Source of the DNA: Elusimicrobiota bacterium
GTDB lineage: Bacteria; Elusimicrobiota; UBA8919
Reading direction: 5' to 3'
DNA: 64,000 nt
NCBI GenBank assembly: GCA_016928195.1
Contig: JAFGLF010000076.1
Coordinates: 1-64,000 of the forward strand
This document shows, piece after piece, positions 21,794-31,039 of the stretch. The stretch's first letter is position 1. Each line of letters begins with the position of its first letter. Made by a program: the position numbers and the translations under genes. The notes below the pieces were generated by a model. That model searched no databases. It was not told the origin of the DNA and worked only from the letters and a program-made list of their open reading frames with translations.

Positions 21794-22594
21794 TTAAGAA
21801 TTATTTTCGGAGTCTTCTTGCTCTATAGGTCCTTTGTCCTTTTCAATAATTTCCTTTGCAAAATTCATATATGCTTCTGCACCTTTTGAACGTTTGTCGT
21901 AGAGTATTACCGGTTTGCCAAATCCCGGCGCCTCTGCAATTTTAACATTCCTCGGAATAATTGTTTTATAAACCTTATCGGGAAAATACTTTTTAATCTC
22001 GCTTATGACCTGTCCGGAAAGATTAATACGCGCATCATACATAGTCAGCAATACACCGTCGATAATAAGAGAAGGGTTTAAAACCTGTTTTAGTTTTTTT
22101 TGAAGTTCCAAGAGCTGTCCAAGTCCTTCTAAAGCGTAATATTCGCACTGTATAGGTATTATTAATGAGTTGGCTGCAGTTAATGCATTAATGGTCAATA
22201 ATCCTAATGAAGGCGGACAGTCAATTATAATGTATTCGTAAACACGCTGAAATTTTTCCAGCGCATTTTTTAATTTTGTTTCCCGTGATAAAGTGTTTAC
22301 AAGTTCTACTTCAGCGCCAACTAAATCCAACCCGGAAGGTACGATTTCACACCATTCAATCTCCGTGGGTAAAATTGCATCTTCGAGCAGTTTATCTCTC
22401 ATCAGAACATCATATATACTTGTTTTACTTTCGTTTTTTTTTATTCCTAACCCACTTGTAGAGTTTGCCTGCGGGTCCAGGTCAATAAGAAGTGTTTCGT
22501 GGGAAAGCATAGCAAGTGAGGCAGAAAGGTTTATAGCAGTTGTTGTTTTCCCTACTCCGCCTTTTTGGTTTGCAATAACAATTATTTTACTCAT
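21794..22594 (-). CDS. parA: ParA family chromosome partitioning ATPase
   Basis: MSKIIVIANQKGGVGKTTTAINLSASLA, DLDPQANSTSGLG; start trimmed. Confidence 0.96.
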   Translation of the reverse strand: MSKIIVIANQKGGVGKTTTAINLSASLAMLSHETLLIDLDPQANSTSGLGIKKNESKTSIYDVLMRDKLLEDAILPTEIEWCEIVPSGLDLVGAEVELVNTLSRETKLKNALEKFQRVYEYIIIDCPPSLGLLTINALTAANSLIIPIQCEYYALEGLGQLLELQKKLKQVLNPSLIIDGVLLTMYDARINLSGQVISEIKKYFPDKVYKTIIPRNVKIAEAPGFGKPVILYDKRSKGAEAYMNFAKEIIEKDKGPIEQEDSENNS

Positions 22595-22639
22595 GGTGCA
22601 GGATAAGAGTTCCTTAGATAGAGTTATTTTGTTGATTCG

Positions 22640-22665
22640 CCCAGCCCTTGCATGCAAGGGCTGGG
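22640..22665. repeat. 26-bp perfect palindrome CCCAGCCCTTGCATGCAAGGGCTGGG in parA leader
   Basis: Read directly; between the predicted parA promoter and start codon. Confidence 0.85.
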
Positions 22666-22697
22666 TTCATTATATAAAAGGTTAAAAAAAAGTCAAG
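22666..22697 (-). promoter_or_regulatory. Predicted parA promoter
   Basis: Minus strand TTGACT-16 bp-TATAAT. Confidence 0.6.
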
Positions 22698-22719
22698 CAA
22701 AAACTGTTCACGTAAAACA

Positions 22720-24009
22720 TCAGGACGAAACAAGGTCATAAATTTTTTTGACTGCTAGAATCGGGGTTTTTAAAATTTCTCCCGGGAGGTGTTTTTTAGA
22801 AAAAAGGATTTTTCCGTCGATCTCAGGAGCCTGGAATTCAGTATGCCCGAGTTTTTCAGAATCAGCAAGGATATCAAAAGTTTTTCCCACCCGTTTTTCA
22901 TTTTTCTTTAATGTGATTTTTTGCTGAGTCTTCATTATTTCGGCAAGCCGGGTGTTTTTAGTTTTTTGAGAAACAGAATTATGCATATTAAAAGCTTTTG
23001 TTCCCGTCTGCGGCGAATAAACAAATCCGCCCAGCCAGTCAAATTCCAGCGCTTTTATATCATTTAGCAACTTTTTAAAATTTTTCTCCGTTTCGTCGGG
23101 GAATCCCACCATAATAGTTGTCCGCAGAGTAATACCATGGATTTTTTTTCTTAGTTTTTCAATTGTATCAAAAATAATTTTGGAATAGGGCCTCCCCATT
23201 TTCTTTAATATTATGTCGTCTGTATGCTGTATAGGGATATCAATATATTTACACAGTTTGCTGTTTTCAGCGATTACTGATATTAGTTCGTCGGTAAAAT
23301 GAGCCGGGTGGGTATATAAAATTCGTATCCATTTCAATCCTTTAATGCCGGATATATTTTTTAGGAGTAAAGACAGCGCGGGGCTCCCATAAATATCAAT
23401 GCCATATAAAGTTGTGTCCTGAGCCACCAATATAATCTCTTTTCTGCCTGTGTTTACGGCGTTTTGAATATCTTTTATTATATATTCAATATTTCGGCTT
23501 CTGAAATGACCCCGTAGTCTTGGTATTAAACAATAATTACATTTATTATTGCATCCATCTGCTATTTTTATGTATGCATAGCTTCTGGGTGTTGAAAATA
23601 TCTTTGGTTCGTCGGAAATAATAAATTTTGGCGTGGTTATTTTATTAATGGGTCTTCCGGTAGAATTTAATTTGTCTATTATATTTGGAATTATATTGAA
23701 ATCCGAACTCCCGAGAATAGCGTCAATACCAGGGTATGGTTTTAATAATGTCTTTTTTTCAAGTTGTGGTAAACAACCACAAACAATAAGTTTTTGCCAT
23801 GGTTGTTTGCTTTCTGAAATACCACTTATTGCTGTGTATGCCTCTTTTCTTGCCGAATCAATAAAAGCACAGGTATTTATTATTATTACGTCTGCAAGGT
23901 TACTGTTCTGGATAAAAGTATATCCTTTTTTAGCAAGGATTCCGGCTATTGTTTCTGAATCAACAAGATTTTTTGGACAACCAAATGAAATTATGTAAAT
24001 ATTGCGCAT
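22720..24009 (-). CDS. rimO: RimO-like ribosomal protein S12 methylthiotransferase (radical SAM, MTTase)
   Basis: MRNIYIISFGCPKNLVDSE, IKIADGCNNKCNYCLIPRLRG, TTIMVGFPDETEKNF. Confidence 0.93.
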   Translation of the reverse strand: MRNIYIISFGCPKNLVDSETIAGILAKKGYTFIQNSNLADVIIINTCAFIDSARKEAYTAISGISESKQPWQKLIVCGCLPQLEKKTLLKPYPGIDAILGSSDFNIIPNIIDKLNSTGRPINKITTPKFIISDEPKIFSTPRSYAYIKIADGCNNKCNYCLIPRLRGHFRSRNIEYIIKDIQNAVNTGRKEIILVAQDTTLYGIDIYGSPALSLLLKNISGIKGLKWIRILYTHPAHFTDELISVIAENSKLCKYIDIPIQHTDDIILKKMGRPYSKIIFDTIEKLRKKIHGITLRTTIMVGFPDETEKNFKKLLNDIKALEFDWLGGFVYSPQTGTKAFNMHNSVSQKTKNTRLAEIMKTQQKITLKKNEKRVGKTFDILADSEKLGHTEFQAPEIDGKILFSKKHLPGEILKTPILAVKKIYDLVSS

Positions 24010-24032
24010 ATTTTGTAGTATCAAGAACCCAA

Positions 24033-24118
24033 ACCGATACTTGATTAAAGGATTAATCCGCCAGTTGGCGGATAGATTACATATATTAAGACATACGTTG
24101 TAACTGTGTAATCTTGCG
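24033..24118. repeat. Family A intergenic repeat (GATTACA/TGTGTAATC words) with embedded TCCGCCAGTTGGCGGA
   Basis: GATTAAAGGATTAATCCGCCAGTTGGCGGATAGATTACAT...AACTGTGTAATC. Confidence 0.55.
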
Positions 24119-24134
24119 ATAAAGTCGCTTATTT

Positions 24135-24150
24135 TGTTTCACGTGAAACA
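24135..24150. promoter_or_regulatory. parS site TGTTTCACGTGAAACA (perfect)
   Basis: Exact consensus parS 16-mer, near parAB. Confidence 0.95.
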
Positions 24151-24151
24151 T

Positions 24152-25831
24152 TTATCTGTTAAACATTAATCTCCTGTTAAATGATGCATTTGCTTCATTT
24201 TGCCACCCTGCTTGTGTAAATACTACTCCGGAATTATGACATGAAGAAACGTAATAATTAATTACCTGTGTCCCATAGTACGTAGGATTTCCTGGCGGTT
24301 TGCGGAAAGGGTATAGGTCATACAAAAAAAGTCTTGTTTTTATCATCTTTGCCCTGTTTAGCATGTTTTTATCCTTTGAGATCCTGCAAATTATGCCTAT
24401 TGGTACAGAATATTCCTCTAATTCAGCATGTACCCCTTCTGCAAAAACAGGATATTTTTCTACAATCTTTAATAAACAATCGGTTGTTGATCCGGATTTA
24501 CCCATTGAGAACAGTTCAGGATATTTATTTTCATATTCTGCTATTCTCCAGGGCAGATACGAATGAAGGACAACTTTTATGTCTTGACGTTTTTTTTCTA
24601 CAGTTTGTAGATAATTAATAGTAAAAATAGGGATATCAGCAGTTATTGATAAAAATGAGTTTTTTGGTACGGAACGAGCCAAATTTTTAACATAATCATA
24701 AGCAAGAAAATCATACCTTTTATTTAATTTTGGTAAATTAATAAACCCAGCATATAAAGATATCCCTAAAAAGAAATATATTAATGGTTTTATTTTAGTC
24801 TTTTTTATTATGGAACCTATAATTAATGTTTCGAAAACCATTGGTAATACACATGCAGGTTCCAGAATTGCCAGGGAAAGCTCAGTATTTGGTAGCCTGG
24901 AGAGAAATATGAAAAAGGGCCCTGAAAATATAAATAGTAATAAAAGTGTTTTACCAAAAATGTCACTAAAGCACAAAATTGTCCCAATTAATAGTAATAT
25001 GAGTCCAGGCCAGCCAAGTTGCTTCTTTTGTAATTCCCAATACATTTTAACAGAGTCTGTTAGTGCGTTTACTGTCCCGGAATGCCGTCGAGAAAGCTTT
25101 ATAACACCATAATCCGCCCGTGTAATAACATTGGCAAAATTGCCGAGATTTTTAGGATTACCCCAGTTATTAATAGGTTGTTGGGCTGATCTTATAGGCA
25201 GGAATAGATAAATAGAGAATCCGAGTATAAAGGCAGAGAGAAGAGAAAGGAGAAAAGAGAGAGAGAATGAAGGCAAAAGACTTTTTCTTTTGTTCTTCAT
25301 TATTAGATATAAAATACCCGGTATTAAAAGAACTATGGAATGATGATTACCGAGTGCAAGACCAAGCAGAAAGGCAGAGAGTAGTAAGTACCCAGAGTAG
25401 GTTCGCCCGTGGCTAAGAATGGGGAGTAGCAAAAGATAAAGTATTAAAACTGCAAAGAGGGCATTTAGCGAATAAATCTCACTTATAATACTCTGTTGCC
25501 AAAAAGAACTTGAAAAAATCAAGAAAAAAGCAGAAACTAACGCTGGCCATGTAGTGCTAAATACTTTTTTGGCTATATAATAGGTAATTACTATGCATAA
25601 TGAAGAGATAAAAGCGGAAAGAAGATTTAGCCGATAGCCGATATTCCCAAAAGGAAGTAAAAAAGTCCATAATTTTCCCAGTATAACATATACAGGGTAC
25701 CCTGGAGGATGGGCTATTCCCAGAGTATATGCAGAAGTAATTAGATCTCCTGCATCTCTAAAAGCCGGTAATGTGGGATACAGGGTATAGAGGTAAATAA
25801 AAAAACTGATAAAAAATAGAAAAATGGCCAT
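24152..25831 (-). CDS. DUF2723 family membrane protein (lacks the TPR tail of its paralog at 40619)
   Basis: YPTLPAFRDAGDLITSAYTLGIAHPPGYPVYVILGKL; paralogous to the ORF at 40619. Confidence 0.85.
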   Translation of the reverse strand: MAIFLFFISFFIYLYTLYPTLPAFRDAGDLITSAYTLGIAHPPGYPVYVILGKLWTFLLPFGNIGYRLNLLSAFISSLCIVITYYIAKKVFSTTWPALVSAFFLIFSSSFWQQSIISEIYSLNALFAVLILYLLLLPILSHGRTYSGYLLLSAFLLGLALGNHHSIVLLIPGILYLIMKNKRKSLLPSFSLSFLLSLLSAFILGFSIYLFLPIRSAQQPINNWGNPKNLGNFANVITRADYGVIKLSRRHSGTVNALTDSVKMYWELQKKQLGWPGLILLLIGTILCFSDIFGKTLLLLFIFSGPFFIFLSRLPNTELSLAILEPACVLPMVFETLIIGSIIKKTKIKPLIYFFLGISLYAGFINLPKLNKRYDFLAYDYVKNLARSVPKNSFLSITADIPIFTINYLQTVEKKRQDIKVVLHSYLPWRIAEYENKYPELFSMGKSGSTTDCLLKIVEKYPVFAEGVHAELEEYSVPIGIICRISKDKNMLNRAKMIKTRLFLYDLYPFRKPPGNPTYYGTQVINYYVSSCHNSGVVFTQAGWQNEANASFNRRLMFNR

Positions 25832-25847
25832 TGTTTCACGTGAAACA
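25832..25847. promoter_or_regulatory. parS site TGTTTCACGTGAAACA (perfect)
   Basis: Exact consensus parS; contains the TGA stop of the phosphatase gene and abuts the DUF2723 ATG. Confidence 0.95.
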
Positions 25848-26318
25848 TTTAAATTTGAGTATTTTTGTTAGGCTTCTTTCTATACAATCTTTAATTTCTT
25901 TAAGTTTTAGCTTATTAGCCGGCGGAGGATGACCTAAAGGGTCTTCAATTTCGATTTCACCATCGTCTGCTAATTCTTTAAGTAGGAATGTTTTTGATTT
26001 TGTTCTCGGGAATAAGGTTGTTATAAAACTTTTGTGTCTTTTTTCCATAACAATTATTAGATCAGATTTGTTTATAATTTGTTCAGTAATCTGTGTAGAA
26101 ATATGGTTTGAGAAGTCAATACCGGCATTCTGCATGACTTCCGCAAGATCCCCGTATATCCTGTATTCAGGATTTGCTGCTGTTCCTGCAGAGCTAACTG
26201 TAATATTGGTTATCCCTTTTTCTTTTAGGAGGTTCTTTAAAATGCCCTCACCCATAACTGACCTGCAGACATTCCCAGTGCATACGAAAGTAATATGTTT
26301 TGGACCAGTAGACCCCAT
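25836..26318 (-). CDS. low-molecular-weight protein-tyrosine-phosphatase-like protein
   Basis: ITFVCTGNVCRSVMGEGILK (CX5R loop), IEDPLGHP. Confidence 0.88.
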   Translation of the reverse strand: MGSTGPKHITFVCTGNVCRSVMGEGILKNLLKEKGITNITVSSAGTAANPEYRIYGDLAEVMQNAGIDFSNHISTQITEQIINKSDLIIVMEKRHKSFITTLFPRTKSKTFLLKELADDGEIEIEDPLGHPPPANKLKLKEIKDCIERSLTKILKFKCFT

Positions 26319-26321
26319 AAG

Positions 26322-27257
26322 TTAGTCCTTTAACCATGCTTTTTCAAGGTCATATATTGTTTGGAATTCTGATTGATAGCCCAAAAATAATGCAGAGTCG
26401 AGATTTTCTGTTTCCCTTAGGGTTGCTAAAAAGTTATAAAAATTCGTTTTTGCTCTTTTTTCCAGCATAAATGTTATTAATGATTCTGCCTGAGCATACC
26501 AAATTTCTACTTTTTTTACAGGTGCAGTGTATAGATTTAACGTCAAGAATTCAGGCATTTCCATTCTTTTTGACTTATCAAATTCATATTTTTTTATATT
26601 GCTGTTTTTATTTTCTTCATACATAGCCAGCCCTTCATTTACCCAAACAGATATTTTTGTAGCTTTTCCTTGCATAAAGTCATTAAATATAAGATGAGTT
26701 GCTTCATGTGGAAGTATGTAATCAAGATGTGGCCCTTCAAAAGTATACATTTTTCTATCAAAAACAAATCCGCCTGACCATTCCGCTCTTTTTGTATTTT
26801 CTTTGTACATCTGCACATCCTTATATATGTAGATTTCGAACCTTTCAGGAGGATTAAAGTTATAAAGATTGGTATCAGCTATTATTGCATTATAGATTTT
26901 TTCCATTTTTGGAGCTAATTCCTCCAGTAATTGGTTGTTAAATGAATAAATTGTAAAGTGAACAGAGTATGTTTTGGAAAATCCGTTAGGGATATTGGGG
27001 GTAAATTCTCTTGAGGGAACGGATTCATATGCTTTTGCCCGTTGTAATGAAGCAATCTGACCTTTCAGGGACTCTAATTTTTCGTTATTTTTTCTGACAA
27101 TTTTTTCATTTTTTCTGTCAATAAAACTTGAAATAGCCATTAAAAAAAAACATAGATAAATTACCAGAGCTACACCAATTATCATAAGCCAGTGTATCCG
27201 GTTTGTTCCCATCGGCGAGGTTTTCACCCGTCTCCTCCAATACTTCTTTGTTTGCAA
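26322..27257 (-). CDS. membrane-anchored putative metallopeptidase (peptidase MA-like)
   Basis: N-terminal TM; DYILPHEATHLIFNDFM (HExxH) and WVNEGLAMYEE. Confidence 0.75.
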   Translation of the reverse strand: MQTKKYWRRRVKTSPMGTNRIHWLMIIGVALVIYLCFFLMAISSFIDRKNEKIVRKNNEKLESLKGQIASLQRAKAYESVPSREFTPNIPNGFSKTYSVHFTIYSFNNQLLEELAPKMEKIYNAIIADTNLYNFNPPERFEIYIYKDVQMYKENTKRAEWSGGFVFDRKMYTFEGPHLDYILPHEATHLIFNDFMQGKATKISVWVNEGLAMYEENKNSNIKKYEFDKSKRMEMPEFLTLNLYTAPVKKVEIWYAQAESLITFMLEKRAKTNFYNFLATLRETENLDSALFLGYQSEFQTIYDLEKAWLKD

Positions 27258-27286
27258 TTCCTACACATTATTATATTGTATACAAC

Positions 27287-27320
27287 CCACTCGTCTCCTG
27301 ATAAATTTCAGGAGGGACTG
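27287..27320. repeat. Imperfect hairpin AACCCA...TCTCCTGA-TAAAT-TCAGGAG...TGGGTTCAT
   Basis: Minus-strand head ATGAACCCAGTCC matches ATGAACCCAGCCC at the parA leader palindrome. Confidence 0.6.
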
Positions 27321-27334
27321 GGTTCATAAGAGGG

Positions 27335-27378
27335 ATTATACAACAAAACTTGATTTTTGACAAGAGTTTTAATATAAT
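27335..27378. promoter_or_regulatory. Overlapping divergent promoters
   Basis: Plus: TTGATT (27350)-17-TATAAT (27373). Minus: TTGTCA (27363-27358)-17-TATAAT (27340-27335). Confidence 0.6.
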
Positions 27379-27398
27379 AAGAATATTAAAAAAGTCCT

Positions 27399-27496
27399 CA
27401 AATGATTTACGAACCACACGAATATTACACCCAACGAATTCCACGAATAAAATTCATTCGGGGTATTTGTTATCATTAGTGTTATTCGTTACCATT
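27399..27496 (+). repeat. Family B intergenic repeat (CACGAAT/ATTCGTG words), copy B1
   Basis: ACGAACCACACGAATATTACACCCAACGAATTCCACGAATAAAATTCATTCGG...CATTAGTGTTATTCGTTACCATT-ATG. Confidence 0.65.
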
Positions 27497-29353
27497 ATGT
27501 ATAAAAAAACTATAATTTATTTGGTAGTACTTATAATAATACCCATAAGTGTTTATTTCAATTCATCTTTTAATAAATTTGCCTTTGATGATATACATAT
27601 TGTTGAAAAAAACCCGTTGATAAAAAATACCAAAAATATATTTTTACTCTTTAGAAAAGAATATGGAGCGGAAACAGCACATAAAGACAGCAAACTTTAC
27701 CGGCCTTTTATTATGGTGACATATCTGGTAACATATACTATTTTTGGCAGTGAGCCGTTATGGCATCATCTGGGCAATGTTTTGCTTCATACGGTTAATG
27801 TGCTTATAGTATTTTTTTTATGTAAGCAGATGCTTATTATTTTTTCGAAAAAAGCCGAGGTAGATACTTCTGCATTTCTCTGTGGGTTATTTTTTGCAGT
27901 TCATCCTGTATTAGTAGAATCGGTTGCCGGTATTGTCGGAAGAGCAGAGTTAATGACAGGATTCTTTTGTTTAGCGGCGTTTCTGCTTTATCTCAGAGGC
28001 AGGTTTTATTCATCTATGACATTTTTCTTTTGCGGACTTTTATCAAAGGAAACCGCTATTAGTTTATTCCCGCTGATTATTTTATATGAATTGTTTTTTA
28101 ATAAACGATTATCCAGAATAATCCCGGGATATTTTGCAGTAATACTGTTATATATACCTATAAGATTTCTTGCACTTGACGGACTTATCTCTGGAGAGAA
28201 AATATTTTATTTCAAAGAAGGTATTTTAACCAGAATCTTCACAATGGGAAAAGTTATGGTTTATTATATGAAACTTATGTTTATTCCTTATCCGCTGAAT
28301 CCTGATTGGGGAGTAAGCGGGGTAATATTAAAGTCGGACTCGATTATTGATCCATATGTTTTAATAAGCCTTTTAATTATTTTAGGTATATTTTTTCTTG
28401 CCTGGTTTCTGCTGAAGTCAAATCCGATAGTTACATTCTCGCTGTTATGGTTTTTTGTTTTTCTTCTGCCGGTATCTAATATTATACCTATTGGTGATTT
28501 AATGGCAGAAAGATTTTTATATTTACCTACTTTCGGATTTTGCCTGTTTGCAGGGGCCATGATTCCAAAATATAAAATACTTAAAAGAGCGGCCCCTGTT
28601 ATTTTGCTGCTTTTTGTGTTTATAACAATAAAACAAAATACTATCTGGAAAAACAATACTTCATTATGGAAATATGTTACCGAAAAATTCCCGAAGAACT
28701 GGCGGGCATATTGGGAATTAGGAAAATGTTACAGGGCTGAAGAAAATTATGCTGAGACAACCAGATTATTCGAAAAATCACTCGCCATCAGGGAAACGGA
28801 TTTAGTGTTGTTTGATTATGGTAATATACTACGCAGGCAGAATAATACTGTCGAGGCATTAAAGGTTTTCGATAAATATATTGTGATAAACAGAAATAAT
28901 CCGAAAGTATATTTAGAGAGGGCAAAATGCTTTAATGACATAAGGAATTATGAAAAAGCAAAGGATAATTTTGAAACAGCTATGCTGTTGTCTCCGGAAG
29001 ACGATAATGTTATTTACGAAACCGGCAGATTTTATTTATTGAGAAGTAATTGGCGCGTAGCAAAAGAGTATTTTGAAAAAGCAATCAGTATTAATAAAAA
29101 TAATGCCGGGGTTTTGGTGGGATTAGGTGTTTATTATTTCAAAATGGGAGAATTTAATAAAGCAAAAGGTTATTTTAGCAATGCACAGAGAATAGAACCC
29201 GATAATATGGAGGCAGCTTATAATTTAGTAGTTGTGAATATGGAACTTGGGGAAAAGGAAGAAGCGAAGCAATTATTTGAAAAGTTTAAGCAATTATTCC
29301 CAAACGATAAAAAAATTAAGCAGATGGAAGATAAGATATATGAAAAAGTTTAA
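27497..29353 (+). CDS. TMTC-like membrane protein with C-terminal TPR repeats
   Basis: N-terminal multi-TM with FDDIHIVEKNPLI and YRPFIMVTYLVTY, then several TPR units; start trimmed to the Met after the repeat. Confidence 0.75.
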   Translation: MYKKTIIYLVVLIIIPISVYFNSSFNKFAFDDIHIVEKNPLIKNTKNIFLLFRKEYGAETAHKDSKLYRPFIMVTYLVTYTIFGSEPLWHHLGNVLLHTVNVLIVFFLCKQMLIIFSKKAEVDTSAFLCGLFFAVHPVLVESVAGIVGRAELMTGFFCLAAFLLYLRGRFYSSMTFFFCGLLSKETAISLFPLIILYELFFNKRLSRIIPGYFAVILLYIPIRFLALDGLISGEKIFYFKEGILTRIFTMGKVMVYYMKLMFIPYPLNPDWGVSGVILKSDSIIDPYVLISLLIILGIFFLAWFLLKSNPIVTFSLLWFFVFLLPVSNIIPIGDLMAERFLYLPTFGFCLFAGAMIPKYKILKRAAPVILLLFVFITIKQNTIWKNNTSLWKYVTEKFPKNWRAYWELGKCYRAEENYAETTRLFEKSLAIRETDLVLFDYGNILRRQNNTVEALKVFDKYIVINRNNPKVYLERAKCFNDIRNYEKAKDNFETAMLLSPEDDNVIYETGRFYLLRSNWRVAKEYFEKAISINKNNAGVLVGLGVYYFKMGEFNKAKGYFSNAQRIEPDNMEAAYNLVVVNMELGEKEEAKQLFEKFKQLFPNDKKIKQMEDKIYEKV

Positions 29354-30242
29354 GATCGGATTAGCATTAGGCGGGGGCGGTGCCCGCGGACTCGCACATA
29401 TAGGTGTTTTACGGGTTCTTGAAAAAAATGGAATTATTCCTGATATTGTAACAGGCACGTCAATGGGTGCTATTATAGGCGCAATGTATTGCTACGGACT
29501 TTGTGCCGATGAAATAGAAAAAAAACTTAAAGAGTTCATGGATACGGATATTTATAAAGACCTGAAGTTTGAAAGTGTGCCGCAGGATAAATCAAAAAAT
29601 TTTATCAAAAATATTTATAACAAAATAAAACAAAAAATGATTTTTTATCTTTCAAGCGTAAAAATAGCTTTTTTGGAAAAATCAGCGCTTGATTCAATGA
29701 TAGCATACTTTTTACCTGACATTGATTTTTGTGATTTAAAGATTCCGTTTGCCTGTGTTGCAGTAGATATTTCACACAATAAAGAAATTGTGATGAAAGA
29801 AGGCCCTATATGGGAAGCAGTCTTATCAAGTATTTCGATCCCCGGAGTTATGCCTCCAGTAAAGGTCAAAGGACATATTTTTGTTGACGGCGGCGCTGTC
29901 CAGATGATTCCCTTGAATGCTGTACGGGATATGGGCTGTGATTTTTCTATAGGGGTTGATGTCAGTGCCGATATCCCGGAAATATCAGAAAATGATCTAA
30001 GAAATGCATTTGATATCACTCATCATACAAGCGATATAGCCCTTTCAGTTTTAAAACAGATTCAAATTAAAGATGCTGATTTTTTACTATCACCGCCTGT
30101 GGGAGGTATAAAGTGGTTTGAGTTAAAAAGATTTAGTGAGTGTATTATCGCCGGAGAGAAGGAAACAATAGCAAAAATTCCGGAACTTAAGAATAGAATA
30201 AAAAGCAAACGATCCCGGACATTTTTAAAAAGAATATTTTAA
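29340..30242 (+). CDS. patatin-like phospholipase family protein
   Basis: GLALGGGGARGLAHIGVLRVLE, GTSMGAIIGA (GxSxG), VDGGAVQMIP; start trimmed. Confidence 0.93.
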   Translation: MKKFKIGLALGGGGARGLAHIGVLRVLEKNGIIPDIVTGTSMGAIIGAMYCYGLCADEIEKKLKEFMDTDIYKDLKFESVPQDKSKNFIKNIYNKIKQKMIFYLSSVKIAFLEKSALDSMIAYFLPDIDFCDLKIPFACVAVDISHNKEIVMKEGPIWEAVLSSISIPGVMPPVKVKGHIFVDGGAVQMIPLNAVRDMGCDFSIGVDVSADIPEISENDLRNAFDITHHTSDIALSVLKQIQIKDADFLLSPPVGGIKWFELKRFSECIIAGEKETIAKIPELKNRIKSKRSRTFLKRIF

Positions 30243-30279
30243 AAATGAAAGATACTCCTTGTTGTTTTATGGTTTTTTA

Positions 30280-30308
30280 TTGACAAAAGGGTATAAATAA
30301 GGTAAAAT
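30280..30308 (+). promoter_or_regulatory. rpmH promoter
   Basis: TTGACA-17 bp-TAAAAT just upstream of rpmH. Confidence 0.75.
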
Positions 30309-30317
30309 TATAGTCTT

Positions 30318-30452
30318 ATGAAACCAACATTTAAGCCAAATGTAAGAAAACGGAAGAAGCACATTGGGTTCAGGGCAAGAATGAAAACTGCTGCCGGCAG
30401 GAAGATATTAAGCCGCCGTAGAAGAAAAGGAAGATACAAACTAACGGTTTGA
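30318..30452 (+). CDS. rpmH: 50S ribosomal protein L34
   Basis: Not in ORF track (44 aa): [44 protein letters not shown]. Confidence 0.97.
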   Translation: MKPTFKPNVRKRKKHIGFRARMKTAAGRKILSRRRRKGRYKLTV

Positions 30453-30456
30453 TGAA

Positions 30457-30801
30457 ATGGCTCTTTCAAGAAAGAACCGTTTAACCAGGAAAGATAATTT
30501 TCTCAGAATAAAGAAATACGGGAAAAGAGTTGTTTCTAACGGGCTTATCTGCTATATTTATCCCAATAACAGCAAAGTTTCAAGGTTAGCCGTAGTGGCA
30601 TCCTCAAAATCGGGAATTGCCTGTAATCGGAACCGCCTAAAACGGTGTATACGGGAGGAGTTTCGATTGAATATGCAGCATTTTACCCGCAATGCGGATG
30701 TTATTGTTTTTGCACAAAAGGATGCTGTATCTTTGATAAGTCATACTAAAGTTAGAAAATATTTTCTGAATGTACTAAAGGAATCAAAGATTTTAAATTA
30801 A
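30457..30801 (+). CDS. rnpA: ribonuclease P protein component
   Basis: Position after rpm[32 protein letters not shown]. Confidence 0.93.
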   Translation: MALSRKNRLTRKDNFLRIKKYGKRVVSNGLICYIYPNNSKVSRLAVVASSKSGIACNRNRLKRCIREEFRLNMQHFTRNADVIVFAQKDAVSLISHTKVRKYFLNVLKESKILN

Positions 30802-30802
30802 A

Positions 30803-31009
30803 ATGAAACAATTATCGGTCTTCGTTATTAAAATATATCAGATTGTTTTTTATATATTCCCGCGACGCTGCAGATTTTATCCAAGCTGTTCGCAGTATGC
30901 GGTTGAGGCAATAGAAAAGTTTGGTTTTTTGAAGGGATGGCTGCTGGCAATAAAAAGAATTTTTAAGTGCGGCCCATGGCATCCCGGCGGATATGACCCG
31001 GTAGATTAG
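30803..31009 (+). CDS. yidD: membrane protein insertion efficiency factor YidD
   Basis: [47 protein letters not shown]. Confidence 0.96.
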   Translation: MKQLSVFVIKIYQIVFYIFPRRCRFYPSCSQYAVEAIEKFGFLKGWLLAIKRIFKCGPWHPGGYDPVD

Positions 31010-31039
31010 AGATTACGGATTAAGGGATAGGGATTAAGG

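Noticed and set aside
22705-22719. parS-like TGTTCACGTAAAACA
   Set aside because: Lacks one base and has a mismatch relative to the two perfect sites; too degenerate to call.
28288-28656. Long minus-strand ORF antisense to the TMTC-like gene
   Set aside because: No recognisable domain and fully within a well-supported coding region; same reasoning for other antisense ORFs such as 34034-34534 and 61541-62236.
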